A stretch of 64,000 bases of DNA from Boesenbergia rotunda (Eukaryota; Streptophyta; Magnoliopsida; Zingiberales; Zingiberaceae), in the NCBI GenBank assembly GCA_024364735.1, contig JAGFNQ010008306.1, forward strand, positions 16,985-80,984. Direction: 5' to 3'. The notes beneath the pieces are model-generated. The model was given only the letters and a program-made list of their open reading frames with translations. It made no database searches and was not told where the DNA came from. The position numbers were made by a program, and so were the translations under genes. This document shows positions 22,040 through 34,103 of the stretch, piece by piece; position 1 is the first letter of the stretch, and every line of letters starts with the position of its first letter.

Positions 22040-25000
22040 TGTTGGGGCAATCGACCCAAGTATGATCGAGAAGATCATGGTTTTGATGTGTGTGTCAATA
22101 TGGTTAAGTTAGGGGTTTATTGTTGGTCTAATATGTGTATGTGAGTGTGCAAGTTTGCAGGTACACATAGACTTGGTTGGATGTCTTCAGGTGAAGGGTG
22201 GCATGGAGGCAAGCCGTGAGCTTGCGTGCGCATCCGAGGGACTATGGACAGAGCATGTATGATGAGCCGATGGAAGCGGACTTCGAGGCATACGTGAAGG
22301 ATAGCATGGAGGCAAGCCGCGTGCTTTTGTGTGTATCCGAGGGACGTGGGCCAAAGTCGAAGAGGGCTTGAAGGCGACGGATCGAGGCTGCTGAAGCAGA
22401 GACGATGAGCCGAGGGATGCGGACTTCGAGGCATGCGTGAAGGATGGCATAGAGGCAAGCCGAGGGCTTGCGTGCGCATCTGAGGGACGAGAGCTGAAGA
22501 TGAAGAGGGCGTGAAGGCAATAGATCGAGACTGTTGATTGAAGACTCAACCAGGTTGTAAGGGTCCGAGTGTGAGTGTTTGTACTCGGGAACTAAGCCGG
22601 GAGGGTTCGAGTGCGGAGAGAAATGTACTCGGGAAGTATAACCATAGGCTTAGGGAAGGACCAGTCGACTGCCCCAGGGGCAGTCGACTGGTAATGGCTG
22701 GAGATTCAAACGTTGGGCGCAACGGTCGAATCTGGGTGGGACCAGTTGATTGCCTGATAGCCCCGAATTACTAGGTTAAAGTTGTCACGAAAGTTGGGAC
22801 CATCAGATTTAGATATGAATAAATGAAATGCTGGAAACTCTTTTTGCAATCAAGAACAAAAGCGTAGTAAAGGGGCCACAGGTCGTATTTTTCTCGGGGA
22901 CTAGTTGTAGTGTTTGTTTGATTCGCGCTTGTATTTAGGTGTCGTTTGTGAATTTCGGGTTTCAAATAAATATTTGGGTTTTGGTTTCGAATAGACAAGA
23001 AGAATGCAATGAAAAGCAAAGCCACTCAATTAAGGGAGCTACACAAGGAGTTGGCACTTAATGATTCAACCAATGGAAACCGAATCAAGCTAGAGAATTT
23101 AACTAAAGTTTGGACACAATTTTGATATCAAATTGCAAAACAGGTTGCTAGAAGAATTAATAAAACAGGGCAGGAATTTTCAGCAACAAACAAACTTGGC
23201 ACAAATCAAGCTAGCTACCAAATCTTAAATCAAGCAATTGTAAGGAAGCTCAGATAAGTCCGAATGCAACTCTAACCAATTTCAAACACAATAGCTCACT
23301 AAAAACTACCGTAAACTTGGCACCAAGCACTGCCTAATCTGCACTTGATACAAAGTGCAGATTTTCAGCAGTTGGCACGCAAAAGAGCACTGCTAGTGGG
23401 TTGAAATTCGCTACTGACACAGGAATTGTGGACTGCCAACTCTGAAGTTTAAATGACCAATTCACTTGGAAGACAAGCCACTAGTTAAGCATATACTTGA
23501 ATGAGTGAAAGAGTTCAGATTTAGAAGTGAAAATTCAGAATAAGGGATATGCAGAAATTCGGAATTGATATGCAAATATTCAGCAAATGATTTGGGTGCA
23601 AAACACAAACATACTCAGATTGGTACACTAATCAAAGGACCAGAAAAACTGAGCCAAAAAAATCTAGTGTTGCTTGGCAGAAATCCAGAATTCTCAGCTG
23701 GGAATTACAGAAATAGAATGAAGTTTTGTTCAGAGACCAAGTTGGCACGCATTGAAATTTATTGCAGGAGCTGATCTGGAATGCTATTTAAAAAAAGAAA
23801 CAAGCTACAATGTGAATTCAAAGAAGAACTAAGGGTCATAGACAGAAAATTCAGAAACTACAACTTAAGGTTCAGAACAGAAACATGATACGCAAGTGAC
23901 AGGGCTGATACGCAGCTGGAACATAGAGTTAACTGATACGCAAGAAATTAATGCAGCAAATCACTGAAATTAAAGATAATTATCCACTAAACATATTCCC
24001 TAGCTGTTGAACTAGAAGATTTGAATCCTAATTAAGCAGAAACCAATCAGAAACGAAATTACAGCAGCTAAGACAGATTCAGAAACAGCAGAAACAAAAT
24101 TTACAGCTAATTGACTGAAATTAACCACGGTAAACTACTCCTCAACTCTCCCTAAGCTCAAGAATTTCTTGGTCGTCAAGCAAGAGCTGGCTTCGAACCC
24201 CTAGGCTCAGCAAATCAGTGGAAATTCATTTCTGAAGGCGATTCTGTTCCAATCTGCGCTTGGTTGGAATTTACAATCCGAATCTCTCTATCTCAATTGA
24301 TGGAGCTGTGATGATGAATTGGGAAGCTTCTGAGCTCACCTGAGAACCCCTACAAATGGCTCAGAAGCTTAGAAGTGGATCGTGGTTGAGAAGAAAGGAG
24401 TCGGACTGAGGAAATGCCGAAACCCTCAAGCAATCCCTGTTCCGGCGCAAATGGAGCTGAATTCTTCAAAGAACGATTGCCAAAGACTCAATTCTTGATC
24501 TAGGATGAAGATTGAGGGATCGCGCCTCCTTGATGAAGAAATCTAGCTAAGAAATAGTGAAGAAAAAAACGAAGAAGGAAGCTGCGGCGGAGACGCGACG
24601 AAGAACAAGCTGCGGCGAAAATTGATTAAATACTTAAGCACGGACGGCCCAGATTGATTTGAGGAAATCCAACGGCTGATCTTGCTCTGATTTGAGCCAA
24701 ACTTTGAGGATGTTGATCAGGGTCAGGATCTGCCTCGTGGTAGCTCGGATCCTCCAGATGTGCAACGGATGGTCCAGATCAACTTAATCTTTGAATGGAC
24801 GATCTAGAGCCCTCCTAGCTTGATCCAACGGTTGATTGAGCTCTGATTGGGATAAAACCTTCAGATCTTGATCAGGGTGTTTGATCAACCCTAACCCTAG
24901 CTCGGATTGCTTCAGATCGTCCCGGATGGCTCAGATCTAGCCGCTTTTGAATCGGACGGCCCGGATTAATCGTAAGCTTGATAATTCGATCCGGTTCACT

Positions 25001-25637
25001 TCCGACTCAAGTTTGACCCAATATGCCCTAGGTCCATGAACCTTTTATGCCTACAAAAATAAATCAAGAATTTAGTGGCCAAATAATCCAAATATGTGTA
25101 AATTTGCAATTAAGTCCAAAATAAGAGAAAGTTCTAAAACCTAGGGTAATTTCACAATTAAGCAATAAAAACATAGGTCAAACATGGATTTTAGCAACTC
25201 AAATAATCAATAAAATGGTACTTATCATTGCCCCAGGGGCAGTCGACTGGTAGCGGTCATATCAGAACTCGAGCTCTATTTAAGGGAGCTTGTTTCAGGC
25301 TTTTCTTTCTTTGCGAAACCTGCTTGGATAGAGCTGGTTAGTAGCCTTTATTGCTCAGGCAGTGTCCAGAAGTTGTGGTGATGTTTCTCCACTCACAAAG
25401 AGCTACGAGATCTTGCCAGAGATGTTCCGGGGAATCATCCACCGATGGATTAGGGATCGGCCACCTTACGGGCAGTCGTGGAGTAGGAGTTCTATCTCCG
25501 AACCACGTAAATAGGTGTGTTCTTTCTTCGTTAGATTTTTGTTTTATTTAGTATATTCCGCTTGTGCACTAATGATTGTAGGAAGAAAACAAAACAAACT
25601 ATTCACCCCCCTCTAGCTTGACGATCACGTCCTAACA
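22040..25637 (+). repeat. 5' LTR of element B, split by solo LTR D
   Basis: 22040-22754 and 25228-25637 together match the 1122-bp 3' LTR, with ttgcc duplicated at the split. It carries the palindromic motif CAGTCGACTG around CCCCAGGGG and ends in attcacccccctctagc...CCTAACA. Confidence 0.92.
22755..25227 (-). mobile_element. Solo LTR D, gypsy-like
   Basis: 2473 bp starting TGATA and ending TATCA, with TSD ttgcc (22750-22754, 25228-25232). No ORF of note. The minus strand looks like the sense strand: a tatttaat-type box near 24632 followed by a C/T-rich leader (cgccgcagcttgttcttcg) and a caggtgagct donor-like site. No internal retrotransposon genes, so this is a single LTR left after recombination. 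Lineage not determined. It sits inside the palindromic motif of the B LTR. Confidence 0.8.
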
Positions 25638-25639
25638 AG

Positions 25640-25650
25640 TGGTATCAGAG
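25640..25650 (+). other. primer-binding site of element B
   Basis: TGGTATCAGAG, initiator tRNA-Met type, two bases after the LTR end. The CACTA element inserted four bases further on. Confidence 0.8.
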
Positions 25651-25675
25651 TGAACACTACAAGAAAAGAGTTAAA

Positions 25676-26055
25676 CAACAACGCTTTTTATACGTTGTCT
25701 ATGTGACTTAAAATGCGTTGTTAAAAGCACTGTTGTTAAAAGCCTGTTCAAAGACAACGCTTAAAAAACGTTGTCATTTTGTGCAAAGACAACACTTTTG
25801 TAATGTTTAAAAAGCGTTGTTGTTTTTTATGAAGACAACATTTTTGTAACACTTAAATAACGTTGTTGATGTTTTGCAATAACCATACTTTTGCAACGTT
25901 TAAAAAGCGTTGTCATTTTTTACCAGGACAATCCTTTTACAACGCTTAAAAAGCGTTGTTATTTTGTACAAGGTAAATGTTGTTACAACGCTTAAAAAGC
26001 GTTGTCTTTTTAATAAACAAGACATTTTTTAAATGGATAGAAAGTGTTGTATTTT
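25676..26055. repeat. CACTA subterminal repeats, left end
   Basis: About eight variants of acaacgctt-aaaa-agcgttgtc, each nearly palindromic, spaced every 40-60 bp. Such repeats bind the TNPA/TNPD-type transposase partner in En/Spm elements. Confidence 0.88.
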
Positions 26056-27579
26056 TATAAAATATAATTATTTTACCAAAATATACAGAAAATATCCACA
26101 CAATACATGCATAACAGTAAATATGAATATCCATAAACAAAGATTATAAGCATCCAAAATCTTTTTTAAAATATAACTATTTAACAAAAGTTACAACTTC
26201 ATATTATCCAAACAAAAAATATATATGGACGCACAATCCTCAAATTAATAGTGTATCCATATTAAGTAAGATCATCATCAAAATATCCTTCACCGACATC
26301 TATGACTGCACCTTTCTTTGGGCTCAACTTCTCAAACTCTTTAACCATGATTTAACACTGAATCAAAATAAAAATTTGATGTTAGAGATTCTGTGTGAAA
26401 TAATATAAGTCATATTAATGAATGTGATAAACGACACCAATAAAATCCATAAGCAAGTTAAACGTGCCATAATACTTATTAATGGTTCATATAGATCCAA
26501 ATCAAGCATCAAGAAATCCATTAGCATTTTATCTGATGTAATAATATTTATAGAATACATAACGTAAAGAAAATTGTATGGCAAAGAAAAGTTGATGATT
26601 ACTAAATATGTGAAAATAGAGACTAGCATTCTTCTATTGAAAATATTAACTAAAAAAAATGATACAAGAATGAGAAAAAAGTGCTATCTCTACACGAAAA
26701 TAATAGTCATCAAATGTACTTACTTTTCGATCTGTAGTGAACTTTGCTAATGGTTTCTTCAATGTTGGATGAACATCATCTGAGCCAACAACACAATTGC
26801 CTGAAATTGGATCCAAATGATATGTTAGCTTTAACTAAATGAACACGCAAGATGGAACATATAGCGGCATACATTTCACAATTCATATGTTAGCTTTAAC
26901 TAAATGGGAAAAAGATGGTCATCATTTCATAAACTTAATTCTAAATAGAATTATGATAACCATCATTACATATCTACTCATAAATATGATCTTGTATACA
27001 TTCCGCCAACTCAGACCGCACCTCATCAATTTCTTCTCGAGAATACTCTGCTTTTGTGAACTATGAACACACACACTTATTACGTTAATTGAAAAAATAA
27101 TCAAAACTCACTTTGTAAATTTTACTAATAATTTGAGTTAAGCAAAATAATATTACTATTGATCGTAGTGAATCTCTGTGGATAGTTTCAATCTCTTCAA
27201 TAATTTATCTCATAAATCTCATCACATAATAACCGCATTGTTTTGCATCTTGTTGTTGAGGAGCCTATGATGATTAGAGCCAAATTGTTAATGACAAATA
27301 TACACATTAAAATATATGTTAAACAAAATTACACATACCTTTAGTACTTCCCACTTAGCGTTTTTTCTACCTTTCCTTCCTTTATTTGAATTAAACAATC
27401 TTAAGGCCCTTCATCAGGTAATAATATTTGATATATGAGTTTTTTATTGAGTTAAAAAATGTTTACTTAAAAAAATATAAACTCACATTTCTACTATATA
27501 TTGTTGATGCAGTCTGGCCCGGTTGTTGTTTTGGTGTTTGACAATGATTTAAGTTTGGTTGAGCGAATTTGGGTTAAAG

Positions 27580-28032
27580 TCCTGGTCGGAGACTGGGCAT
27601 GAAGTCCTGGTGAGTGAAGCCAAGTGTTGGAAATCTCGGTGAGTGAAGCCGGGTCCTGGTGAGTGAAGCCAGGTGTTGAAAAGTCCTAATTCGGAAGAGG
27701 TGGGTGAAAAGTCCTAGCTTGGAGGGCTAGGTGAAAAGTCCTAACTTGGAGGGTTAGGTGAAAAGTCCCATCTTGGAGAGTTAGGTGAAAAAGTCCTGGC
27801 TTGGAGGGTCAGGTGCCTAGCTTGGAGGGCTAGGTTGGATGAAGGTCTAACTCGAAGGGGTTGGGTGAAAAGTCCTAGCTTGGAGGGCTAGGTGAAAAGT
27901 CCTAGCTTGGAGGTCTAGGTGAAAAGTCTTAACTTGGAGGGTTAGGTGCAAATTCCCAACTTGGAGAGTTAGATTGAAAAATCCTTAGCTTGGAGGGCTA
28001 AGGTGAATGAAATCCTAGCTTGGAAGGCTAGG
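27580..28032 (+). repeat. tandem array of ~25-bp units in solo LTR E
   Basis: Repeats of aaaagtcctagcttggaggg plus ctaggtg with variants (taacttgg, atcttgg). A related gaagtccagg...ggttgag pattern occurs at the same relative place in the LTR at 3290-3440. Confidence 0.85.
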
Positions 28033-28037
28033 TCTGC

Positions 28038-28425
28038 ATCCCTGGATCGGTCTGGTGACCGATCAGGGAGTTGGCACGCTGCTCCTTCGTGGATCGGTCT
28101 GGTGACCGATCCAGCGATGTCTGATCGGTCTGGTGACCGATCAGGGAGTGTGTGTTTCACTCACTACACAACTCCTGATCGGTCTGGTGACTGATCAGGG
28201 ATACTACTCAGATCGGTTTAGTGAACGATCATTTGTCGCAAGGTTCTCACTATCACCGATCAGGATGACTCCTGATTGGTCTAGAAACAGCCTGATTGGT
28301 CTGGTGACCGATCAGGCAGGAGCCTGATTGGTCTGGGGACCAATCAGGAGTGTGCAGAAGACTTCTGGATCGGTCTGGTGACCGATCAGGGTCCTTCCTG
28401 ATCGGTCTGGTGACCGATCAGGCGC
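28038..28425 (+). repeat. array of gatcggtc-tggt-gaccgatc hairpin motifs in solo LTR E
   Basis: About nine or ten copies of an 8-bp inverted repeat with a 4-base loop, often followed by aggg, at irregular spacing. Some have changed arms on both sides (gattggtc with gaccaatc near 28325), which keeps the pairing. Confidence 0.88.
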
Positions 28426-29491
28426 AGAACATTAATTCAAATATGCTGTCAGAAGTCTGTTTTCTCTGTCGATTCTCTGATACACTGCTGATATGTTTTG
28501 ATATGCATTACTAAGCCTCTGTTGGAGTGTGCAGGTGATAGCAGGTGATTCAAACACTCAAGGAGGGTCAATGGGAGGCTTTCCGTTGAGCAGGTTTGGC
28601 TGTTTCTCATTCTCAGGTTTCAACGGGCAACTGACGCAGCTGGCGACTGACGGAGGCTCAGCTGGAGAGGAGGTCTTCAGTGGACTGAGTGCTTAGGGAG
28701 GTCAGTGGGTTCAGGCTGGCTTAGTGGATGCTGATGAAGCTTGTGATGGTGAGCAGAGCTTAAGTGACGAAGCTGGAAGCAGAGGAGCGGTGGCGAACAA
28801 GACAGAAACTTGGGAAGTTTGGCTGGGCTGTGTTCGGGCTCTCTGTTGCTTTGTGCTTAAGCGATCTTGTTGCATTCCTGTGAGAGCTTTGTGAGTGTTC
28901 CTTCTTGTGTGATCTCCTGTACTCAAGTTCGATCATCCGTGAGATCTGTGGAGAGGTTTCTCCACCGAGAAGGAGGCTCTATCTTATCCGGGTTCACCGG
29001 GGCTTGATCTGCCGACGATCAAGGGATCGCCCACCTTACGGGCACGCCAAGGAGTAGAGGCAAGTTATCCCCGAACCTTGTATATCGAGGTGTTAGCGTC
29101 GGTTTGCTTTCCTTTTGTGTTTTGCTCGCTGTTCTTTATTTCTGCTTCTGTGTTTTTGTTTCCGCTGCTACTAATCTGATCACGCAGAAGTATCAAAGAG
29201 CAAGAAATTGTGATTGGCTATATTCACCCCCCCTCTCTAGCCATCTCGTCACCAACATATATTTCCAATCCTCATCGCGAATGCGGTGACTTAGGGAATC
29301 CAACAAATAAATAACATCCTTGTAAGGTTCAATGACAGTGAGAATCCAATGGAAACTAGGCATAGACATATAATTAGTGTATATAATTCAATAAATTAGC
29401 GAAAGAAGCAATTTAAAGTGATGTTTTAATTCTTACTTACCCAATATTACATGACACCAAAACTAGTTGATTTGCTGATGCACCAGTTAGC

Positions 29492-30481
29492 CTATCTGCT
29501 AAAAGACTTGCCTCTTGAGATTTGCTGATGCACCATCCCATCAGCTGATATTGCCAATCTGAGATTTCTTGCCTCAATAGCAAAATCTGGCCACTTGCGA
29601 TCAACTAATTTCCAAGATGGTATATCAGCTGGATGACGTAAATATCCATCACAAAGTCTTTTATCAGCATGCCAAGTCAGCTCCTTAGATATCTCTTTAT
29701 TCCTGAACATTCTTTGAAATCTTGGAATAGGATGGATGTACCATAAAACCTTTGCAGGAACTCCCTCATTTATAGTATTTTTTTATCCCAATTTCCACCT
29801 TGACATCCCGCAAGTAGGGCAATTTGTTAAATGCTCATACTCCTTTCGGTATAAGATACAATCATTAGGGCGAGCATGAATTTTCATGTAATCCATCCCT
29901 AATGGACATAAGCTTTTCTTTGCATCATACAATGATAAAGGCAATTCATTATCATCTGGAAGTATTTCTCCTAACAAACTGAGTAAATCAGAGAAACTTT
30001 TATCACTCCAACTATATTTAGCCTTCAAGTTGAATAATTTCACAACTGCAGATAACCTTGTAAATTTAGTGCATCCGGGATGTAAGGGTTTCTCGGCCTC
30101 TTCTAGTAGTTTATTGAATTGGGTTGGATTCTCAGCATAACTATCATATGCAGCATGTACCATTTTTATTGGTTCCTCATGAACATATTTTTGTTCATTT
30201 GGCCGTACTTGATCACTTTCAGTATGTGAGGTCCCTATTGTTGATCTTTCGCCGTGCCATATCCATGTATGATATGTCAAATCTATACCATTACAATACA
30301 TATGTGCCCTTATAGTTTGAATATTTTTCTTCTTTAGATTACCATATTTTGCACATGGGCAAGGTATTGCATTTAGATTGTCAGTGTTTTCCATTGCAAA
30401 TTGTAAGAAAGACTCTACTCCATTCTCATTTTCACGTGATAGCCTATCCTTTGACATCCATTCTTTGTCTATTCTTGTCAT
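29492..30481 (-). pseudogene. CACTA transposase fragment (transposase-associated domain and start of TNP2)
   Basis: Start ATG at 30481. The first ~75 residues (MTRIDKEWMSKDRLS, FLQFAMENTD, IPCPCAKYGN, HMYCNGIDLTYHTWIWHGE) match the transposase-associated domain that precedes TNP2 in plant CACTA elements. Then FSDLLSLLGEILPDDNELPL and CPTCGMSRWK mark the TNP2 N-terminal part, with a stop at 29783. A second stretch (29710-29492) continues TNP2: KELTWHADKRLCDGYLRHPA, WKLVDRKWPDFAIEARNLRL, ADGM. The catalytic remainder is missing. TNP2 would bind the ends and cut them. Confidence 0.88.
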
Positions 30482-30732
30482 AACTAATCAACCAACAATG
30501 AGCTAATACCTTCAAAATAGTTGTAAATAATATAACAAAATATTAACACAAACACAAGTATTAAATATGATTATCCAACAATAATCAAACAATATGATTA
30601 TGCAACAAAATTTGAACATCCAACAATATGATTATCCAACAATGGCTATATGATTATCCAAGAACATGCAAACCAAATTTAAAACAAATTTAAACAAAAA
30701 TTATTACTAAACATAAAACATTCTTTTGCTTT

Positions 30733-30962
30733 TGCTACCTCCCAAAGACTCTACTATGCTTTTGCTTTTGCTTTTGCTTTTGCTTAGTCGTGTGTTTAGT
30801 AATGATTTTAAACAGAAAGCAAAAGCTACCAAAACCTTAGGATCAAAAGCTATCCTCACGGCAAAGCAAAAGCACACAAAACCTCACGGCAAAGCAAAAG
30901 CCCACAAAAAACATATCCTCACGGCAAAGCAAAATCACACAAAACCAAAACATAAACTTCCC
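30733..30962 (+). repeat. short tandem repeats in the CACTA element
   Basis: A gcttttgctttt run followed by three copies of a cctcacggcaaagcaaaag motif about 29-40 bp apart. Its ORF is a by-product of the repeat. Confidence 0.7.
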
Positions 30963-32188
30963 GCAAAAGATCACAAAATTAATTTTAAACAGAAAGTTCG
31001 CACAACAGGGCCTGCATTAGGACAACCGATGCAAATTCACAAGATGATGCTGGGAAACTACACATCAGTTAAATATTAGATACATAAAAAAGCTGGAATA
31101 ATATTTGTCTGACATGGAATAAAAGAAGATTAATGTAGACATATATGTTATAGAGAGTTAGCAGTTGGGAGTGTCACTATGAGAACTTGTCAACCAATAA
31201 AAAGTTAAGAACCAAAAGTGTTAAAAAAACAGTAGCTTCAAGCAAAGATCAAATTTTCATGAAATAACCTTTCCAGTAGTCATGAAATACTGACCAGAAA
31301 TTCGAACATCTTTCAAGAACATAGTTTTAAAGTAAAAGAAAAGCAATTTATAACTTATTATTCATCAGACGGTTATAAGTCCAATTCTATACCTAGTAAA
31401 TAATATTAGCCAATTGTTGAAGATCACATATGCCTATATCTAATCAATCTTAATTACTGCTGCTAATATTAAGGGCACGAGAATTGAAAACTAGAACACC
31501 AGCTGATCACTTATGTAACAGATGGATGCTAGCCAAAATTCAAAGGTACAACATAAACCTTTCATATTTTTTTGTGTAGGAAAGGAAAGAAATGGCAGTT
31601 AACTAAGAAGTAAATGAAAATAATCAAATATGTTAAACGAGATTTCATGGCAACAGCAGGCGATTCAACCTTATGTTAAAGAAAAATGTGTAAAAACTCC
31701 TCGTCTGAACTCCTATCCACAAGAACAGATGCCGATGTATTTACTGACATAAATATTTTAGAGAAAAGCTTGTCATTATGATCAAAAAAACATTCTTTGG
31801 TAAATAAAATAAATATATAGAAGAAAGACCTAAAAGTGGCATGTTCAAAAAACCTTATGAATTAGTAGTTGTCCAGAATGTCTTTCCTTTTGATTTATAA
31901 GTGAAATCCAGCAAGATTAAGGGGGTAGGATCGACATGCGAGATCGAAGAATAGAGGTCGCGAGAAGAGTGGAGGACTAACCTGTACTCCGACGGATGGT
32001 GGCTGGTAGTAGAGATCGCGCGCGAGAGGGAAGAGTCGGTGACGAATGATCGGGTTACGATCAGCGACGAAGGAGCGAGAGGAGACGGTCGGACGCAAGA
32101 CGGCGAGAGACGTGCGACAGGCTTTTGTTTTCAGGCAAATAAGGGATTGGGTTAGGGTACGTTATATCATAACGTAAAGAAAATTAGT

Positions 32189-32190
32189 TA

Positions 32191-32227
<37 letters not shown>

Positions 32228-32310
32228 TTGACTTTTCCCCCTTTGTTTGCTCTTGTTTTTTTTAGAATTATTATTTTGACTTTTCCCCCTTTGTTTGCTC
32301 TTGTTTTTAT
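32189..32310 (+). repeat. (TTA)n microsatellite and adjoining ~49-bp tandem duplication
   Basis: A run of tta/att to 32227, then ttattttgacttttcccc plus ctttgtttgctcttg repeated once. Confidence 0.85.
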
Positions 32311-32407
32311 TATTAAAATTATTATTTTGATACATTTTGATGGAGAGGAATTTTAGAGGTTAAGTAGCGAACATACACAATACTTATTAAAAGTTCATTA
32401 TGGCAGA

Positions 32408-32602
32408 TATTTAAAAACGTTTATAGACAACGCTTTTTTACAAGCGTTGTCTTTGACCCCAAAAAAACATCAACAGACAACACTTACTTAAAAAATATTG
32501 TCTTTAGTAAGAAATAAAAAACATAGACAACGTTTTTCACTAAAAGCGTTGTAATAAGAAAAAAGACAACGATTTTTTTAAAAAGCGTTGTCTTTTAAGT
32601 GT
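32408..32602. repeat. CACTA subterminal repeats, right end
   Basis: Several agacaacgcttttt...aagcgttgtc variants, the same motif as at 25676-26055. Confidence 0.88.
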
Positions 32603-32682
32603 TGCGGAATCCTAATTTTCTTGTAGTGGAAGGTCCGCTCTTGTTGGAATAACCGCCAAAAGAGCACAAGCTAGAGGAAAGG

Positions 32683-34103
32683 ATGATGGAAGACAAGTTG
32701 GGTGATGACATCAACACTCCACCTCCGTACGATCATGAAGACTTTGACTATTGGAGGACAAGGATAAAGATTTGGTTTGGAATGGAGTGGGAGTGCATGA
32801 TGGTCCTAGAAGATCCCTTCGAGATTCCAAGAGATAAGCATGGGAAAAAGCTCCGATCTAGATATTGGGCTAAGGAGCAATAAGCCCAATCTAAGGCAAA
32901 TGAGAAGGTAATTGCAATATTAATTAATATTTTGCCTAAGAATGTGTTAAGTGGTGTACGTGAACATAGAAATGCATATGAGTTATGGGAAAAGATAAGA
33001 GAATTTCATAAAAACTCTACACAAGCTAAAATAGTAGAAGAGCCCAAAGAAGTAAGTTCAATGGCTCAAGAGAAGGAAAAAGAAAAAGAGTTGTCAACCT
33101 CATCAAGTGAAGTGGCTCAAGATAGCGAGAGATCATCCACTTCATCAAGGGAAGAAGAGGAGGTCTCCACCTCAAGAATTGAGGGGGAGGAGAGACCCAC
33201 TTTCATACCGGAGCAAGAAGAAGCTCCAACTCCACCAAAGCAAGAACCAAGGACCATGTCATATGCTTTGGATGCAACAAGAAGGGTCACTACAAGGACA
33301 AGTGTCCCCTAAGTAAAAAGGAGATAAACCTTAAACCCGGGTCCATTCATTTAAAATCTAATGTGGGTTGTAGGGAAAAGAAGAAAAAGAAGCACATTAG
33401 CTGCTATACTTGCGGGGAGCTAGGCCACTATCACACCCAATGTCCAAGAAAAGGAGAGCTCAAGAAAATGGAGCATTTAAGAAGATGGGAAAAAGAGGAA
33501 AAGAAGAGAACCTTACATCCAGGGGGAGCTACAAGGGTAAGGGAGGTAATCCCTAACTTTACTTATGCTTCAAATGTCTTTATGAATGCTAGAAATAATA
33601 ATAATTACTTGCCTATGCGTGCTTTTGGCTTCAAATATCATGATAGAAATAGAAATACTGTTGCGTGCCAAAATACTAAAGAATCCATGGTTCATGATAA
33701 ATCTAGGATTTTTAGACCTAAGGACCAATGCATTAACCCTAAGAAAGGGAGACACAGGCCTAGAAAAATGGATAGATTTAGGAATGATCACAATGGACAT
33801 GATGATACTAAGGTTAGAAATCTAGAAAAGGAAAATCAAGTTTTGAGGGCAAAGCTTGATAAGTTAGAAAAGAATCTAGATAGACTCATTAAAAAGTCTA
33901 AGGGATTGAGTGTGATACCAAATGATCAACACCTTAGAAATGGTAGACCGGGATTAGGATACAAATCTAGGGGGTCAAATGTTAGTAAAAAGACTAGTGA
34001 AAAATCATATGGCAAGGTGCCATATGACTATAGCAAAGAAAAGGTCAAAAATGACAAGGAAAAGTCATTTAAAGGAGAAAAAGAAGAAGTCCACCAAGGA
34101 TAA
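32683..34103 (+). pseudogene. element B gag remnant
   Basis: ATG at 32683, 52 bp right of the CACTA insertion. The N-terminal part reads YDHEDFDYWRTRIKIWFGME as in Sirevirus-type Gag; a TAA at 32881 interrupts it, then NAYELWEKIREFHKN continues. A Ser/Glu-rich stretch follows. The zinc-knuckle region is in another frame: one damaged knuckle near 33255-33310 and an intact one (CYTCGELGHYHTQC, about 33399-33440). After this come basic and coiled-coil-like segments (LEKENQVLRAKLDKLEKNLD). At least one stop and one frameshift make it non-functional. Confidence 0.8.

Larger units (their letters stand above)
27502..29257 (+). mobile_element. Solo LTR E, Sirevirus-like, inserted in the CACTA element
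   Basis: TGTTGATGCAGTC to ...CGTCACCAACA, 1756 bp, TSD tatat (27497-27501, 29258-29262). The end has the attcacccccc...ctag run seen in LTRs B and C. No internal genes. It contains two tandem arrays: about 25-bp units (agtcctagcttggagggcta) at 27690-28030 and an inverted-repeat motif at 28038-28425. Confidence 0.92.
26965..29363 (-). pseudogene. Ulp1-like cysteine protease (peptidase C48-type) of the CACTA element, split by LTR E
   Basis: Reading leftwards: 29363-29263 gives MPSFHWILTVIEPYKDV, then YLLDSLSHRIRDEDWKY, the His/Asp part of a Ulp1 fold. Solo LTR E then intervenes. After E, an exon at about 27415-27343 reads LRLFNSNKGRKGRKNAKWEV, and one at about 27261-27160 reads APQQQDAKQCGYYVMRFMR with the catalytic Gln...Cys-Gly motif; a stop follows. 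A last exon near 27062-26980 reads YSREEIDEVRSELAE. Introns have GT starts (gtgagttt, gtatgtg). Plant CACTA elements often carry such genes; they belong to the SUMO-protease superfamily, and their role in transposition is unproven. This copy is broken by E and by stops. Confidence 0.72.
25655..32628 (-). mobile_element. CACTA (En/Spm) transposon, defective, interrupted by solo LTR E
   Basis: Perfect 13-bp terminal inverted repeats CACTACAAGAAAA / complement at 32616-32628, 3-bp TSD gaa (25652-25654, 32629-32631), and many subterminal copies of caacgc...gcgttg in both orientations at both ends. Coding remnants lie on the minus strand: transposase-associated and TNP2 domain (30481 down to 29492), then a Ulp1-like protease (29363 down to about 26965). 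Most of TNP2 is missing, so it cannot transpose by itself. Without E it is about 5.2 kb. Confidence 0.95.

Noticed and set aside
22117..22549. Minus-strand ORFs of 92-120 codons, also at 37437-37858
   Set aside because: Present in both B LTRs because the LTRs are copies; low-complexity Ser/Leu/Pro products with no family features.
28038..28425. CRISPR-like look of the regularly repeated palindromes
   Set aside because: Plant nuclear DNA inside an LTR; the spacing is irregular, spacers are not unique protospacer-sized units and no cas genes exist.
30726..31079. 117-codon Leu/Lys-rich ORF in the CACTA element
   Set aside because: Built on short tandem repeats (cttttg, cacggcaaagc); no homology recognised.
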